Notes: generated by a model from the letters alone, not told the origin. A stretch of DNA of 64,000 nucleotides from Methanosarcina flavescens (GCF_001304615.2 NZ_CP032683.1:992001-1056000), one strand, 5' to 3'. Positions 8,407 to 17,626 are shown, counted from the stretch's first letter. Numbers and translations: made by a program.

Positions 8407-8804
8407 TGAAATTGGTTGCTGCTTCCTAGGGTTGCTGCCTCGTAGAAAGTTTTCATGTCAAAATAAAGAAAATTTTCATGCCAAAACAAAGAAAGTGGTT
8501 GAAACAGCTACAGATATAAGACCGATTAAAAGGTTAATTCCTAAAGTTATTAAAGCACTCCGTTTTCCCAGAAAAATTTCTTTTTTGAACTGCGCTCAAA
8601 TTTCTCAAAAAGGCTGGAAGTTCTAAACAAATCTATAGTTAATCACTAATATCTTTGTGAAAATATGGAAATATTTCAGTATATATATAATCGGGCAAAT
8701 CTGAATCCGGATAAATCCATCCGGAAAACCTTAATCTAAAAAAAGAATATACCATATTGGGGAGAAATTTAATACTTAATAAAAATAATCAAGATTAAAT
8801 TGAA
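8407..8804. other. Intergenic region with a short tandem duplication
   Basis: A 22-base sequence beginning TTTTCATG is present twice at 8450-8471 and 8473-8494 with two mismatches, and GTTGCTGC occurs twice just before it. A 64-codon frame (8432-8626) runs through these repeats and has no recognisable product. The last 100 bases are AT-rich (ATATATATAA near 8680) and probably hold the promoter of the PHP gene. Confidence 0.45.
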
Positions 8805-8816
8805 TTGTCGGGTTTT

Positions 8817-9827
8817 ATGCCTATGGGAAGAAGGCCGAGGAACTACGAGGAGAAACTTATAGCCCCGGAAAAGGCAGCCGAAATTATGGAAGAGGGCTGG
8901 AAGCGAGCAGATCTGCACGTTCATACCACCTGTTCTTTTGACGTACTTCCTGTTAGAGACCTGCATCCGGAAAGCCTTTATGAGAAAGCACTCAAGCTCG
9001 GTATGGATTATATCACGTTTACGGACCACGATACCATAGAAGCATACGAAATTCTAGGATGGAATCGTGAGAAGCTAATTCCCGGGGTTGAGATGAGTGT
9101 TTATGACCCTGAATTTGCAGGACATAGCCTTCATATTAACATTTTTGAATTTGACAGAGAAGAGTTCTTTGAACTCAGAGAAATTGCAGAAATTGAACAT
9201 GACCTGAAAAGTTTTATAAAATATCTCAGGCGGCATAAGCTTCCATTTATATACAACCACCCATTCTGGTTCGAATTCCACCGTGAGCCAAATCCTTCGG
9301 CAGTACCGAGACTGGCAAAATTTTTCCCTGTACTGGAGTACAATATGCATGAGCTCAAGCAGAAGAATGAACTTACTATTGCCCTGGCTGAAAAATTCGG
9401 AAAAGGCATTGTTGCGACAACCGACACTCATTCCGGCAGACTCGGGAAGGTGTATACCCTCTCACAAGGAGATAATTTCAGGGAGTTTTTCAGGAATATA
9501 GAAAAGGGGAAGAACTACATTGTCCCTAAAAACCTTACCAGGGAGCTCCTGATAGATGAGATGAATACCTGGATAGATCTGATTTTTGAAAAAAGCCAGA
9601 AAAGCAGCGATATAAAAAATTATCTTACAGGAATAAAATCTCTGGACACGATGGTAAAAATCTCCAGAAGCACTCTTTTAAATTACTCTCCAAAGCTCAA
9701 CAAAACCGCAATGAACCTGTTCTACATGATCTCAAACACAGGGCTTCCGGCTTCATTCTACATTCATTCGGAAAAAAGTTTTGCCAAAGAAATAGAAAAA
9801 AATATAGAGATCGAAAGCCAGAAGTAA
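8817..9827 (+). CDS. PHP-domain metal-dependent phosphoesterase
   Basis: The protein has the metal-binding motifs of the PHP superfamily in order: DLHVHTTCSFD near residue 31, FTDHDT near 68, an EMS segment near 89, a YNHPFWFE segment near 145 and a final TTDTHSG near 202. The C-terminal 100 residues are helical, without a recognised domain. PHP proteins hydrolyse phosphoesters in nucleotides, DNA ends or small molecules, and the substrate here is unknown. A TTG at 8805 would add four residues. I prefer the ATG at 8817, but neither has a clear ribosome binding site. Confidence 0.8.
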   Translation: MPMGRRPRNYEEKLIAPEKAAEIMEEGWKRADLHVHTTCSFDVLPVRDLHPESLYEKALKLGMDYITFTDHDTIEAYEILGWNREKLIPGVEMSVYDPEFAGHSLHINIFEFDREEFFELREIAEIEHDLKSFIKYLRRHKLPFIYNHPFWFEFHREPNPSAVPRLAKFFPVLEYNMHELKQKNELTIALAEKFGKGIVATTDTHSGRLGKVYTLSQGDNFREFFRNIEKGKNYIVPKNLTRELLIDEMNTWIDLIFEKSQKSSDIKNYLTGIKSLDTMVKISRSTLLNYSPKLNKTAMNLFYMISNTGLPASFYIHSEKSFAKEIEKNIEIESQK

Positions 9828-10251
9828 AAACGAATTTTCTTTTTTCAAGTTTTCCTATTCTCAGTTTTTCTTTTATCCTCTTTTTATAAAACCCCTGTGA
9901 TTAAGATCTCATTGCACCTGGTCTGCTTTTCAAAAATGCGTAAAAAATGAAAAGGTTTATATTACGAGATTGAAAGATCTTAGCATAAAAACTAAATTTT
10001 TCGTATTATTTTTAATTATTTGATTAATGGATATTAATAATAGATGCAAATAAATTTAAAGAAAACGGCGCATTGAGGTTACCATTATCATTCTTACTCA
10101 TATTTCACGCATAATACATCCCGTTACTGCCGATAAGCAGAGAACCGGAGAAAAATGAGAAGAATAGAAGTCTTATTCAAAGTAACCGGAACCTCTGGCG
10201 CTATTTATGTAAATCCAGGAGAAAAAATTTGAAAAAGGAAGAGGCAGCAGA
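9828..10251. other. Upstream region of the ABC transporter operon
   Basis: A T-rich end of the PHP transcript (9835-9890) is followed by AT-rich DNA. TATA-like stretches around 10000-10035 are plausible promoter material for the 10252-15665 operon. AAAAAGGAAGAGG just before 10252 is the ribosome binding site. No gene or clear operator is seen. Confidence 0.4.
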
Positions 10252-12045
10252 ATGAAACAGATAAAAGGTTTCACTGGACCGGAATTAAAAAAAGAGTTGA
10301 AACGGTGGTTGATTTATTCCGTACTCATGACCATTTTTTGCTCAAATATATGCCCGGCAGGGGCGGTAGGGACAGAAGATTCGGGAGAAAATCTTTCGGC
10401 CTCAAACGGCGGGATCTTTGACAGGATTATAACGTACATAAAAAGCCTTCTGGGAGAAGAAAATGTTCAGAGTTCCGAAAATGTTTCCGGAGCATCAACC
10501 GCAGGTATGCCGTCAACCGCAGGTATGCCGCAATCAGCAGGTTCTGAAGGGACAGTCCTGAAAATAGCGACTCCAAACGTAATAAAGTCTGCATCATTTA
10601 TAGGAGACTCAAATCTCGGAGTTTTTGCCCATCTCTCAAATCCGCCACTAATGAAAATGGACTCTGAGGGGCACCTTGTCGGGCAGCTTGCAGAAAGCTA
10701 TAATGTATCGGAAAATAACACGTGCTGGACTTTTTACCTCAGGGATGACCTCTACTGGAGCGACGGAGAACCTGTGACCCCGGAAGATGTCGAGTTTTCA
10801 ATCCGTTACTACGGGAAAAAAACGCCCTGGGCTAGCTGGATAAATGAGACCCTGGAAAGCTCAACTGTTTCGGGAGTCAACAATTCCGTGACCTTCAAAT
10901 TTAACAAGCCTTACACCCGAGTTAACCTGGAATTTGCGACCTACAATATCCTCCCTGCCCATATATGGAAAACAATTGAAAATCCAATGGAGTACACAAA
11001 TAACGGCCCTTATGTGGGCTGCGGACCCTATTACCTCAAGCTGATAGACCTTAACGCCGGAAAACTCGTTTTTGAGAAAAACCCATACTGGAAAGGAAAA
11101 GCTCCGGAATCCGAAACTGTAGAGGTCCACTTTTACTCAAGTGTTGACGTAGCCACCCTGGCCCTTGAAAACGGAGAGGTTGATACTTACTATAAATACG
11201 CAGGTTCATACTCATATTCCGGAATTGAGCAGCTCGAAAAAACTGGAAATTTCGACTTTATTGAAAAGACAGATATAGGGCTTGTATTTCTTGCTCCCAA
11301 TTTGAAGAAAGCTCCTCTTTCAGATGAGGATTTCAGAGACGCACTGGCTTATGCAATAAATTATGAAGAGATTGTAAATCTTGAGACTCTGGGGTACGGA
11401 AAAGTTCCGAATCGTGGTTTTGTGCCTCCAACCATGGAAAATTTCAAGGAAACCGAAAAACTTGAGTACAACCCCGAAAAAGCCAGAGAAATTCTCGAAA
11501 AAGCAGGATACTCAGACAGTAACGGAAATGGGGTACTTGAAGGAAAAGACGGGAAAGACATCAAGCTTGAAATCCTTATCCGGCCGGATTATGCCCGTAC
11601 AGGCGAGCTTCTTGAAGAATACTTTGAACAGGTGGGCCTTGACTCAGATCTTAGGACTGCAGATGCAGATACCTGGTTCACACTCAAGGACAAATACGAG
11701 TATGACCTGACAGTAACCCGCTCCACCCCCTGGGGCATGCTCATGCACGCAAGCTGGGGAAGCGGCTATTTCGATTCAAGAAGGACAGGCCAGGGAGTTA
11801 TGCATAATCTGGATGACCCCGAATTCCTGCAGCTCTGCGACGATATCCTTGCAACCACGGACCCTGAAGAACTTGACGGCTATTCATCCGAGCTTCAGGA
11901 CTACTATGCTGAGAATTTGCCTGCAATCCCTCTCTACTGGAACAATGTTGTTACCCCGTATAACAGGCACTTTGAGGGCTGGTATACCGATCCTCTTTAC
12001 GGGATCTATAACCTTGACACCTTCCTCAATTTACATGAGGTATGA
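10252..12045 (+). CDS. Peptide/nickel-type ABC transporter substrate-binding protein (family 5)
   Basis: A 597-residue exported binding protein. Residues 18-40 form a hydrophobic signal segment (WLIYSVLMTIFC) ending near CPAGA. A serine/alanine/glycine-rich linker with a duplicated STAGMP follows, then the SBP_bac_5 fold: FYLRDDLYWSDGEPVTPEDVEFS, NPYWKGKAPE and FRDALAYAINYEEIV are all diagnostic. Family 5 proteins bind oligopeptides, nickel complexes or other small solutes outside the membrane and deliver them to the permease. The gene opens a five-gene unit whose members overlap by a few bases. Whether the ligand is a peptide or Ni(II) cannot be told from sequence. Confidence 0.92.
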   Translation: MKQIKGFTGPELKKELKRWLIYSVLMTIFCSNICPAGAVGTEDSGENLSASNGGIFDRIITYIKSLLGEENVQSSENVSGASTAGMPSTAGMPQSAGSEGTVLKIATPNVIKSASFIGDSNLGVFAHLSNPPLMKMDSEGHLVGQLAESYNVSENNTCWTFYLRDDLYWSDGEPVTPEDVEFSIRYYGKKTPWASWINETLESSTVSGVNNSVTFKFNKPYTRVNLEFATYNILPAHIWKTIENPMEYTNNGPYVGCGPYYLKLIDLNAGKLVFEKNPYWKGKAPESETVEVHFYSSVDVATLALENGEVDTYYKYAGSYSYSGIEQLEKTGNFDFIEKTDIGLVFLAPNLKKAPLSDEDFRDALAYAINYEEIVNLETLGYGKVPNRGFVPPTMENFKETEKLEYNPEKAREILEKAGYSDSNGNGVLEGKDGKDIKLEILIRPDYARTGELLEEYFEQVGLDSDLRTADADTWFTLKDKYEYDLTVTRSTPWGMLMHASWGSGYFDSRRTGQGVMHNLDDPEFLQLCDDILATTDPEELDGYSSELQDYYAENLPAIPLYWNNVVTPYNRHFEGWYTDPLYGIYNLDTFLNLHEV

Positions 12046-13070
12046 GGAAGGACAAGCCTTTGAGGAGGTGCGAGGCAGGAGAAGCATTTGAGAATAATAC
12101 TTTGAAAACAGTAAGTGGTACGATGCGTGAAGCAGTAAAAAAAACGTTCAGGTACGCAGCCTCCTTTCTCCTCATAGTTACCCTCAACTTTGCACTCCCG
12201 AGGCTCATGCCAGGGGACCCCGTAAAGAATCTCATAGGAGAGGAAGTCTACGTTTCAGAAGCCGTAATGGAGGAATTGAGAGCCGAGATGGGGCTGAACA
12301 GGCCGATTTATGAGCAGTTTACAGCTTATATCGGAGACCTCCTCCGGTTTGACCTGGGTTACTCATATCACCTTCACAGCCCAGTTGCCGAGGTTTTGAG
12401 GGAGAGGATTGGCTGGACCCTCCTTTTTGTGGGGGTTTCCGTACTTCTGGGAGCAGTTCTGGGGACCCTGCTAGGGGCATACGCGGGCTGGAAACCTGAA
12501 ACAAAGGCAAACCGCCTCATATGCTGCGGGTTTATTGCACTCTCCTGCACACCTCCCTATTTCCTTGCCCTGCTTTGCCTGGATATCTTTGCTTTTGAAC
12601 TGGGGCTTTTTCCTTTCAAGGGCTTTTATGATGTCCCGACCCCTGGAAGTGTTATACACCACATGTTTTTACCGGTAACTGTGATGGCCGTCTTTTCGGC
12701 CTCCAGGAACTTCCTGATAATGCGGGGGAGTGTCATACAGGAAAAAGGACAGCTTTATGCCACCTATGCCCGGGCAAAGGGCCTTTACGACATATCCATC
12801 CTTTTCAGGCACGTCATAAAGAATGCCTCCCTTCCTATCATTACCCTGCTGGCCCTTGATTTTGGATTTCTTTTCAGTGGAGCCCTTTTTACAGAGATAG
12901 TTTTTTCCTTAAACGGTATGGGGACCCTGATCTATGATGCAATTATAGGAAAAGATTACCCCGTCCTCCAGGGGTCTTTTCTGGTAATAGCCCTTGCAGT
13001 CTTGCTTGCGAATATGCTTGCGGACCTGCTGTATGCAGTTGCTGACCCAAGAGTAAGGAGGCCGACATGA
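12042..13070 (+). CDS. ABC transporter permease, DppB/NikB type
   Basis: An inner permease of the oligopeptide/nickel class. A membrane segment near residue 40 is followed by the conserved LPRLMPGDPVKNLIGEE extracytoplasmic start, several further transmembrane helices, and the EAA-like cytoplasmic loop YATYARAKGLYDISILFRHVIKNAS that contacts the ATPases. The ATG at 12042 overlaps the upstream stop as ATGA, which favours translational coupling. A second ATG at 12123 would give a protein nearer the usual family start, because the first 27 residues look atypical. Length is 342 residues with the first start. Confidence 0.9.
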   Translation: MRKDKPLRRCEAGEAFENNTLKTVSGTMREAVKKTFRYAASFLLIVTLNFALPRLMPGDPVKNLIGEEVYVSEAVMEELRAEMGLNRPIYEQFTAYIGDLLRFDLGYSYHLHSPVAEVLRERIGWTLLFVGVSVLLGAVLGTLLGAYAGWKPETKANRLICCGFIALSCTPPYFLALLCLDIFAFELGLFPFKGFYDVPTPGSVIHHMFLPVTVMAVFSASRNFLIMRGSVIQEKGQLYATYARAKGLYDISILFRHVIKNASLPIITLLALDFGFLFSGALFTEIVFSLNGMGTLIYDAIIGKDYPVLQGSFLVIALAVLLANMLADLLYAVADPRVRRPT

Positions 13071-13981
13071 TGCAAAAGGAAATATACATACAGGAAAGTC
13101 CCAGGCAGTGGAAAGACTTTATAGCTCATTATTTAAACCTCGATATCCGAAAATATGAAAAAGCATTTAAAAAATTCAACCGGGGAGGACTTTTTCTCTT
13201 CTTCTTTTTCCTTATCCTTGCCCTGTTTCCCTCTCTTTTTGCCCCTTACCCCCCTACCGAACGTTTCGTTTCCTATGAACCGCCATCTGTTGCCCACCTC
13301 CTTGGGACAAACGATATAGGAAATGACATACTCTCGGAGCTGGTTTACGGAGCAAGAATCTCTATGATGGTGGGCTTTGCCTCTGCCTGCATATCAACCT
13401 TAATAGGCCTTATGATAGGACTTTGTTCAGGTTACTTCAGGGGGACGATGGACGAGCTGCTTATGGGCTTTACAGACGTTGTCCTGATAATCCCGAAGAT
13501 CCCTCTGATCATAATCATAGGTGCTTTCCTTCACCCAAGCATCTGGACCCTTATCCTTGTCCTGGGGCTTCTTTCCTGGGAGTCCATTGCAAGAGTCGTA
13601 CGCTCAAAAACCCTTCAGATAAGGGAAGCAGGTTATGTTAAAAGTGCCCAGTGCATGGGATTTTCCTCATTTCACATCATGGCCTCGGACATATTCCCGA
13701 ACCTCATCCATGTCCTGCTACCCAAGTTCATGCTGGCAACGGCTTCGGCAATGATTTCCGAAGCCTCACTTTCCTTTCTGGGACTTGGTGACATAAACAT
13801 GAAAAGCTGGGGAATAATGCTTTCCTTTGCCTTTTCCCGGGGCGGTTTTATCAGGGACATGTGGTGGTGGTACATACCTCCTGGGGTCTGCATTACGCTC
13901 TGTGTAATGTCCATTGCACTGATAGGGTTCGGGTTCGAAGGAAAGGATGAGAACGGAAAAAGAGGAGTAGATGCGGAATGA
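13067..13981 (+). CDS. ABC transporter permease, DppC/NikC type
   Basis: A 304-residue second permease. It carries the family hallmark HLLGTNDIGNDILSELVYGARISM near residue 83, five or six membrane helices, and the ATPase-contact loop REAGYVKSAQCMGFSSFHIM near 188. EASLSFLGLGD near 238 is also typical. It overlaps the DppB-like gene by the ATGA junction at 13067, and its own end overlaps the next gene in the same way. It should pair with the DppB-like subunit to form the channel. Confidence 0.92.
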   Translation: MMQKEIYIQESPRQWKDFIAHYLNLDIRKYEKAFKKFNRGGLFLFFFFLILALFPSLFAPYPPTERFVSYEPPSVAHLLGTNDIGNDILSELVYGARISMMVGFASACISTLIGLMIGLCSGYFRGTMDELLMGFTDVVLIIPKIPLIIIIGAFLHPSIWTLILVLGLLSWESIARVVRSKTLQIREAGYVKSAQCMGFSSFHIMASDIFPNLIHVLLPKFMLATASAMISEASLSFLGLGDINMKSWGIMLSFAFSRGGFIRDMWWWYIPPGVCITLCVMSIALIGFGFEGKDENGKRGVDAE

Positions 13982-14982
13982 ACCCCCTGCTGGAAGTAAA
14001 AGACCTCATCGTTTCGTTCCAGGAAAATGAAACCGAGAACAAAAACAAGAACAAAAACGAAGATAAAAATGAAGATAAAAACGAAACAGTGACCGCGGTT
14101 TCCTGCCTATCATTTTCGATAAGGGAAAAAGAAACACTGGCCCTTGTAGGAGAGACCGGGTGCGGGAAATCTGTCGTTGCACATGCTATTATGCGTCTTC
14201 TGCCCCCGGAATCCAGAGTTAAGGGTGCAATCGAATTTAGAGGTAAAAACCTCCTGGAGATGAGCGAAAAAGAGATGGCAAAATTCAGGGGAAAAGAGAT
14301 CTCAATCATTTTCCAGAACCCTTCTCTCGCTTTAAATCCCGTATATTCCATAGGGCATCAGCTTGCAGAACCCTTCCGAATTCACGGGCAGGAAAAAAAG
14401 AAAGAAAAAGGGAATACCACCCTCTCAAAAGTTTCAGGAGCCCTTAAAAGAGTGGGTTTTTCAAATCCTCATGAATACATGGGTTACTACCCCTCCTGGT
14501 GTTCCGGAGGAATGAACCAGAGGTTCCTGATCGCGGCCTCAACCATGCTTGACCCCGCCCTACTTATAGCAGACGAACCTAGCAAAGGGCTTGACAGAGA
14601 CCGCGTATCCGAACTTGAAAATGAACTGAAAAATCTGAAAGAGAAGAATGAAAATGCCCTGCTTCTGATAAGCCACGACCTTGGCTTTGTGAGGCGACTT
14701 GCAGACAGGGTTGCAGTAATGTATGCAGGAGAAATAATTGAGATTGCTGGCCCTTCAAGCTTATTTGAAAGCCCGCGCCACCCTTACACCCGGGGACTGC
14801 TTAACAGCCTGCCGGAAAATGGTTTTGTGCCCATACCCGGTTCATCTCCGCCTCTCAGCAACCCGCCTGCAGGCTGCAGGTTCCATCCGAGATGCCGCAT
14901 TAAGGAAAAACGCTGTATGCAGGAACATCCCGAACTTAAAGAAAGCAATGGAAGTGCAGTGAGGTGTTTTTTGTGTCCCTGA
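13978..14982 (+). CDS. ABC transporter ATPase, DppD/NikD type, with low-complexity insertion
   Basis: A 334-residue ATPase with Walker A GETGCGKS, a Q-loop, a signature region written CSGGMNQRF, Walker B LLIADEP and the switch His in LLISHDLG. The C-terminal oligopeptide-transporter extension has the Cys motif CRFHPRCRIKEKRC plus a final Cys pair, which binds an iron-sulfur cluster in related proteins. Unusually, residues 17-38 are a run of Glu, Asn, Lys and Asp encoded by degenerate AAAAAC/GAAGAT repeats (14029-14090) between the first two beta-strands. That looks like a microsatellite expansion. The start overlaps the upstream stop as ATGA. Confidence 0.9.
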   Translation: MNPLLEVKDLIVSFQENETENKNKNKNEDKNEDKNETVTAVSCLSFSIREKETLALVGETGCGKSVVAHAIMRLLPPESRVKGAIEFRGKNLLEMSEKEMAKFRGKEISIIFQNPSLALNPVYSIGHQLAEPFRIHGQEKKKEKGNTTLSKVSGALKRVGFSNPHEYMGYYPSWCSGGMNQRFLIAASTMLDPALLIADEPSKGLDRDRVSELENELKNLKEKNENALLLISHDLGFVRRLADRVAVMYAGEIIEIAGPSSLFESPRHPYTRGLLNSLPENGFVPIPGSSPPLSNPPAGCRFHPRCRIKEKRCMQEHPELKESNGSAVRCFLCP

Positions 14983-15665
14983 AAGCAGAAAACATCTCAA
15001 AGAGATACGGGTCCGGCCTGCTGCGTGAGGGAAAATGCATTTTCCGGGAAGTGTCGTTTGAACTTGAACCCGGGAAAACCTTCGGGCTGATGGGGCCCTC
15101 GGGGGAAGGAAAAAGCACGCTCGGAAGAATTATTGCAGGGCTTGAAAGCCCCACCGATGGCGCAGTTCTTCTTAACGGGAACCCGCTTTCCGGGATGAAA
15201 AAAGCCGAATACGCAGCTTTCCGCCACAGGGTCCAGATGATGTTCCAGGACCCTACAGATTCTTTTAACCCCAGGAAACGGATCGAGCACTCTATCTCCG
15301 AAGTCCTGAAACTGCTCAATAACCAGGAAACCAAAAGACTTCAGAGCACAAAAGAAATGCTGAAGACGATAGGCCTTCCTGAAGAGGTGCTTGCCCGCTA
15401 CCCGGCCCAGCTCTCAGGCGGACAGCTCCAGCGCCTTGCCCTCGGCAGAATTCTCCTTCTCGAACCGGAATACATTGTGCTTGACGAGCCTACCTCAGCA
15501 CTTGACGTTTCGGTCCAGGCCCAGATCCTACACCTTTTGAAAAAGGTCCAGGACGAACAGGGGATAGGCTACCTCCTGATCTCCCATGACGAAGCCGTCA
15601 TCCGCTTCATGTCGGAGAGGATTGGAATGCTTAAAAAAGGGAAGCTGGACATGATTAGAACATGA
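14964..15665 (+). CDS. ABC transporter ATPase, DppF/NikE type
   Basis: A 233-residue ATPase with Walker A GPSGEGKST, signature LSGGQLQRLALGR, Walker B YIVLDEPTSALD and switch His in LLISHDEA. It lacks the Cys-rich C-terminal extension of its partner, as is usual for the shorter NikE-like subunits. The GTG at 14964 overlaps the end of the DppD-like gene by 19 bases; a second in-frame GTG at 14973 is possible. It ends the five-gene importer operon. The two ATPases probably form a heterodimer. Confidence 0.9.
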   Translation: MFFVSLKAENISKRYGSGLLREGKCIFREVSFELEPGKTFGLMGPSGEGKSTLGRIIAGLESPTDGAVLLNGNPLSGMKKAEYAAFRHRVQMMFQDPTDSFNPRKRIEHSISEVLKLLNNQETKRLQSTKEMLKTIGLPEEVLARYPAQLSGGQLQRLALGRILLLEPEYIVLDEPTSALDVSVQAQILHLLKKVQDEQGIGYLLISHDEAVIRFMSERIGMLKKGKLDMIRT

Positions 15666-15668
15666 TAC

Positions 15669-15745
15669 TGGAGTGAACTACTCCTCCCTATCGGCCTTGT
15701 AGCCGCTGAGGAAGGAGTCCTCTCGCCTTATCGAGATAGAAAGAT
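15669..15745 (+). mobile_element. Second relic of the IS605-like segment
   Basis: This segment immediately follows the ABC operon and aligns block by block with 5049-5128: GAGTGAACTA, CTCCTCCC, GTAGCCGCTGAGGAAGGAGTCC and GCCTTATCGAGAT. No transposase frame is adjacent. It may have been left by excision or partial deletion of an IS200/IS605-type element, or it may double as a transcript end for the operon. Confidence 0.35.
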
Positions 15746-15929
15746 TTCCTTAGTCCCGGATAAAAAATATCCTGCCTCACTGCGTTTACATTTCAAAGAA
15801 AATTAGGAAAGGAAAATTGAGAAGATAACACAAACAGAAAAGAGGAAAACGAAAGCCTGAAAAACCAAAGATAAGGAAGGGAAAAAGAAGACAAGTAGAC
15901 ATAAAAAACATAACGGCGTTAACAATACA

Positions 15930-15982
15930 TTTATATATATCAAATGAATACCAATAAATGATAAATCAACTTAAGTTGATTT
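15930..15982 (+). promoter_or_regulatory. TATA-like sequence followed by a perfect 20-bp palindrome
   Basis: ATTTATATATATC at about 15930 resembles an archaeal TATA box. About 20 bases downstream, 15963-15982 reads AAATCAACTTAAGTTGATTT, a perfect palindrome. This could be a promoter with an operator for an unrecognised small RNA, or simply a structural remnant. No gene start follows on either strand. Confidence 0.3.
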
Positions 15983-16117
15983 TAGAGTACTTATGCCATT
16001 GGAAATCTCCACAATTTCCACGGAAAAATGAATACTCCACAAAATCCACTTTTTTATTTTTTATTTTTTTAAGGAATAAAAGTTTCCTTACCGGGAGGTA
16101 TGGAAAAGTTATCACAT

Positions 16118-16157
16118 CAAGTGAAGTTTCATCCTGACAAGTGAAGTTTCATCCTGA
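16118..16157. repeat. 20-bp exact tandem duplication
   Basis: CAAGTGAAGTTTCATCCTGA is present twice in direct succession at 16118-16137 and 16138-16157. It lies just beyond the 3' end of the dmrX cluster. Confidence 0.85.
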
Positions 16158-16225
16158 TGCCTGCGTAACTTCCGAAGAAAAAAGAGAAGGAGAAAAGGAA
16201 GAAAAGAGAAGAAAAAAGAGAAAAA

Positions 16226-16945
16226 TCAGAAAAGCTCCAGAATGGCTTCAGGGCTTTCGAGTACAGTTATTCCTTGCAGTCCTTTTACAATCTCAACATT
16301 TCGCATGTCCACGTCCCTGACAAGGACTTCAACAGGCCCACCCTTGATAGCATTGTAGGGACAGAGTTCTTTGCAGGCCCCGCAGCCTTTGCATTTAAGG
16401 AGTTCTATCTGGTCCGTAACGCCATTTTTCTCGGAAATTGCTCCATGAGGACAGTTTTCCCGGGGAGGACAGGTCTCACAGTGCCTGCACTGTTTCCTAT
16501 CAATGTTGTAGGGCATTTCGGATATTATCGAACCTTCAATGTCCACAGGTACGATATAGACCGGGACCCTTCCTTTAACGGCCTGGGCAACGGCATTGGT
16601 TACAAGGGAATCGGCAATTCCGTAGGCGATTTTCGAGACCGTGTTTGAAGTTGCAGGCGTAACGAAGAGGGCATCATACCTGTCAAGGAGAAAACGCCCG
16701 ACTTTGGGGGAACTTGAGCCCTGCTCGCTTTCCCTGAAAACCTCTTCCAGGTAGTCCCCACCTGAGATTTTAACAAGCTTCTGCTCAAGCCCGTACATCC
16801 GGAGAACTTCTTCGGCTGCCCTTGAGACATATGTGTTTATGGAAAGTTCGGGGTTTCTGAGTTTAAGTTCTTTAAAGACCTGATAACTGCGGTCCAGGAA
16901 ATGACCTGCTCCTGTAATACCCCATGCAATTCTCTGAAAACTCAT
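16226..16945 (-). CDS. dmrX: Dihydromethanopterin reductase (acceptor), archaeoflavoprotein with ferredoxin domain
   Basis: The first 150 residues are an FMN-binding flavoprotein domain of the UbiX/archaeoflavoprotein type, with WGITGAGHFLD at the start and a LFVTPATSNTVSKIAYGIADSL segment. The last 90 residues carry two [4Fe-4S] motifs, CRHCETCPPRENCP and CKGCGACKELCP. This domain pair matches the Methanosarcina mazei DmrX enzyme, which reduces dihydromethanopterin to tetrahydromethanopterin, the last step in making the C1 carrier. It is the last gene of a minus-strand cluster with DUF447, CitG-like and marker-9 genes. The gene symbol rests on domain match and context, not on an alignment. 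Confidence 0.78.
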   Translation of the reverse strand: MSFQRIAWGITGAGHFLDRSYQVFKELKLRNPELSINTYVSRAAEEVLRMYGLEQKLVKISGGDYLEEVFRESEQGSSSPKVGRFLLDRYDALFVTPATSNTVSKIAYGIADSLVTNAVAQAVKGRVPVYIVPVDIEGSIISEMPYNIDRKQCRHCETCPPRENCPHGAISEKNGVTDQIELLKCKGCGACKELCPYNAIKGGPVEVLVRDVDMRNVEIVKGLQGITVLESPEAILELF

Positions 16946-16996
16946 GGAAAGAAGTCATGCCTGAGGGGGATAATATAATTTTCTAAAAAAGAGGGC

Positions 16997-17626
16997 TTAA
17001 AGCCCGAGTACTTCATAAAGCAATTTCATAGCTTTCTTTTCACCCTCGCCCCCGCATCTGGAAGCAAGGCTCTCGTAATGCATTATCCATTCGAGGTATT
17101 TTTTGTCTCCTGTAAGCTTATAGCGGGTTGCATGGACAGCAGCCTCAAGCACGGCATTAAAGCCGCGGTTAGGGGCCGGAATCGCTCTCCTGTTCGCCTC
17201 AAAAAAGCCCGCTCCAAGAGGAATGAGGTCGGATACCACAGTCTGTTCCGTATTCTTGATGTTGGTGCACCTGAAAGCCACCCAGGAAATGGCCGATTTA
17301 AGGACAGGAAACTTTTTCCCGCCAATGTCCACAAAATCGAATTCGGAAGATTCAATGTCAAAGAAAGTGGAACGTACAAGGAGCAGGGGGTCGTATACCA
17401 CGTTTGCTACAAGAACCCCTTCCCGAACCAGGTTTTCCCCGGTATGGCTGCCTTTGAAAATGCGGACAAAGATCTTCTGGTTTTTCCTTATAATCCCGAT
17501 AGGGGCCGCATTGGGAGTATCAAGCCCGGTACTTACGATTGTCTCAGAGATGCCTTCCAGAATCCCGTATTCGGAGAGGTCGATATCTGGTTTACAGCTA
17601 TCTCCGGATTCATCAAATTTCTTCAA
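16997..17626 (-). CDS. DUF447 family protein (flavin-reductase-like fold)
   Basis: A 209-residue protein matching DUF447. It opens with a GILEGISETIVSTG strand and NAAPIGIIRK, as in FMN-binding split barrels, and later carries the conserved NRGFNAVLEAAVHATRY helix. The function is unproven. Homologues occur beside H4MPT-related genes in methanogens and, as I recall, in C1-transfer clusters of methylotrophic bacteria. Its start overlaps the end of the CitG-like gene by four bases, so the two are probably translated together. Confidence 0.8.
   Translation of the reverse strand: MKKFDESGDSCKPDIDLSEYGILEGISETIVSTGLDTPNAAPIGIIRKNQKIFVRIFKGSHTGENLVREGVLVANVVYDPLLLVRSTFFDIESSEFDFVDIGGKKFPVLKSAISWVAFRCTNIKNTEQTVVSDLIPLGAGFFEANRRAIPAPNRGFNAVLEAAVHATRYKLTGDKKYLEWIMHYESLASRCGGEGEKKAMKLLYEVLGL

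Larger units (their letters stand above)
15666..16225. other. 560-base gap between convergent genes
   Basis: Two converging operons end here, so no promoter is expected. Besides the element relic, the gap contains a TATA-like sequence with a 20-bp palindrome (15930-15982) and a 20-bp exact tandem duplication (16118-16157). The rest is purine-rich, AT-rich DNA. No protein-coding frame is supported. Confidence 0.5.

Noticed and set aside
8432-8626. 64-codon plus-strand frame with basic composition
   Set aside because: It runs through the 22-bp duplication, has no ribosome binding site and resembles no protein family.
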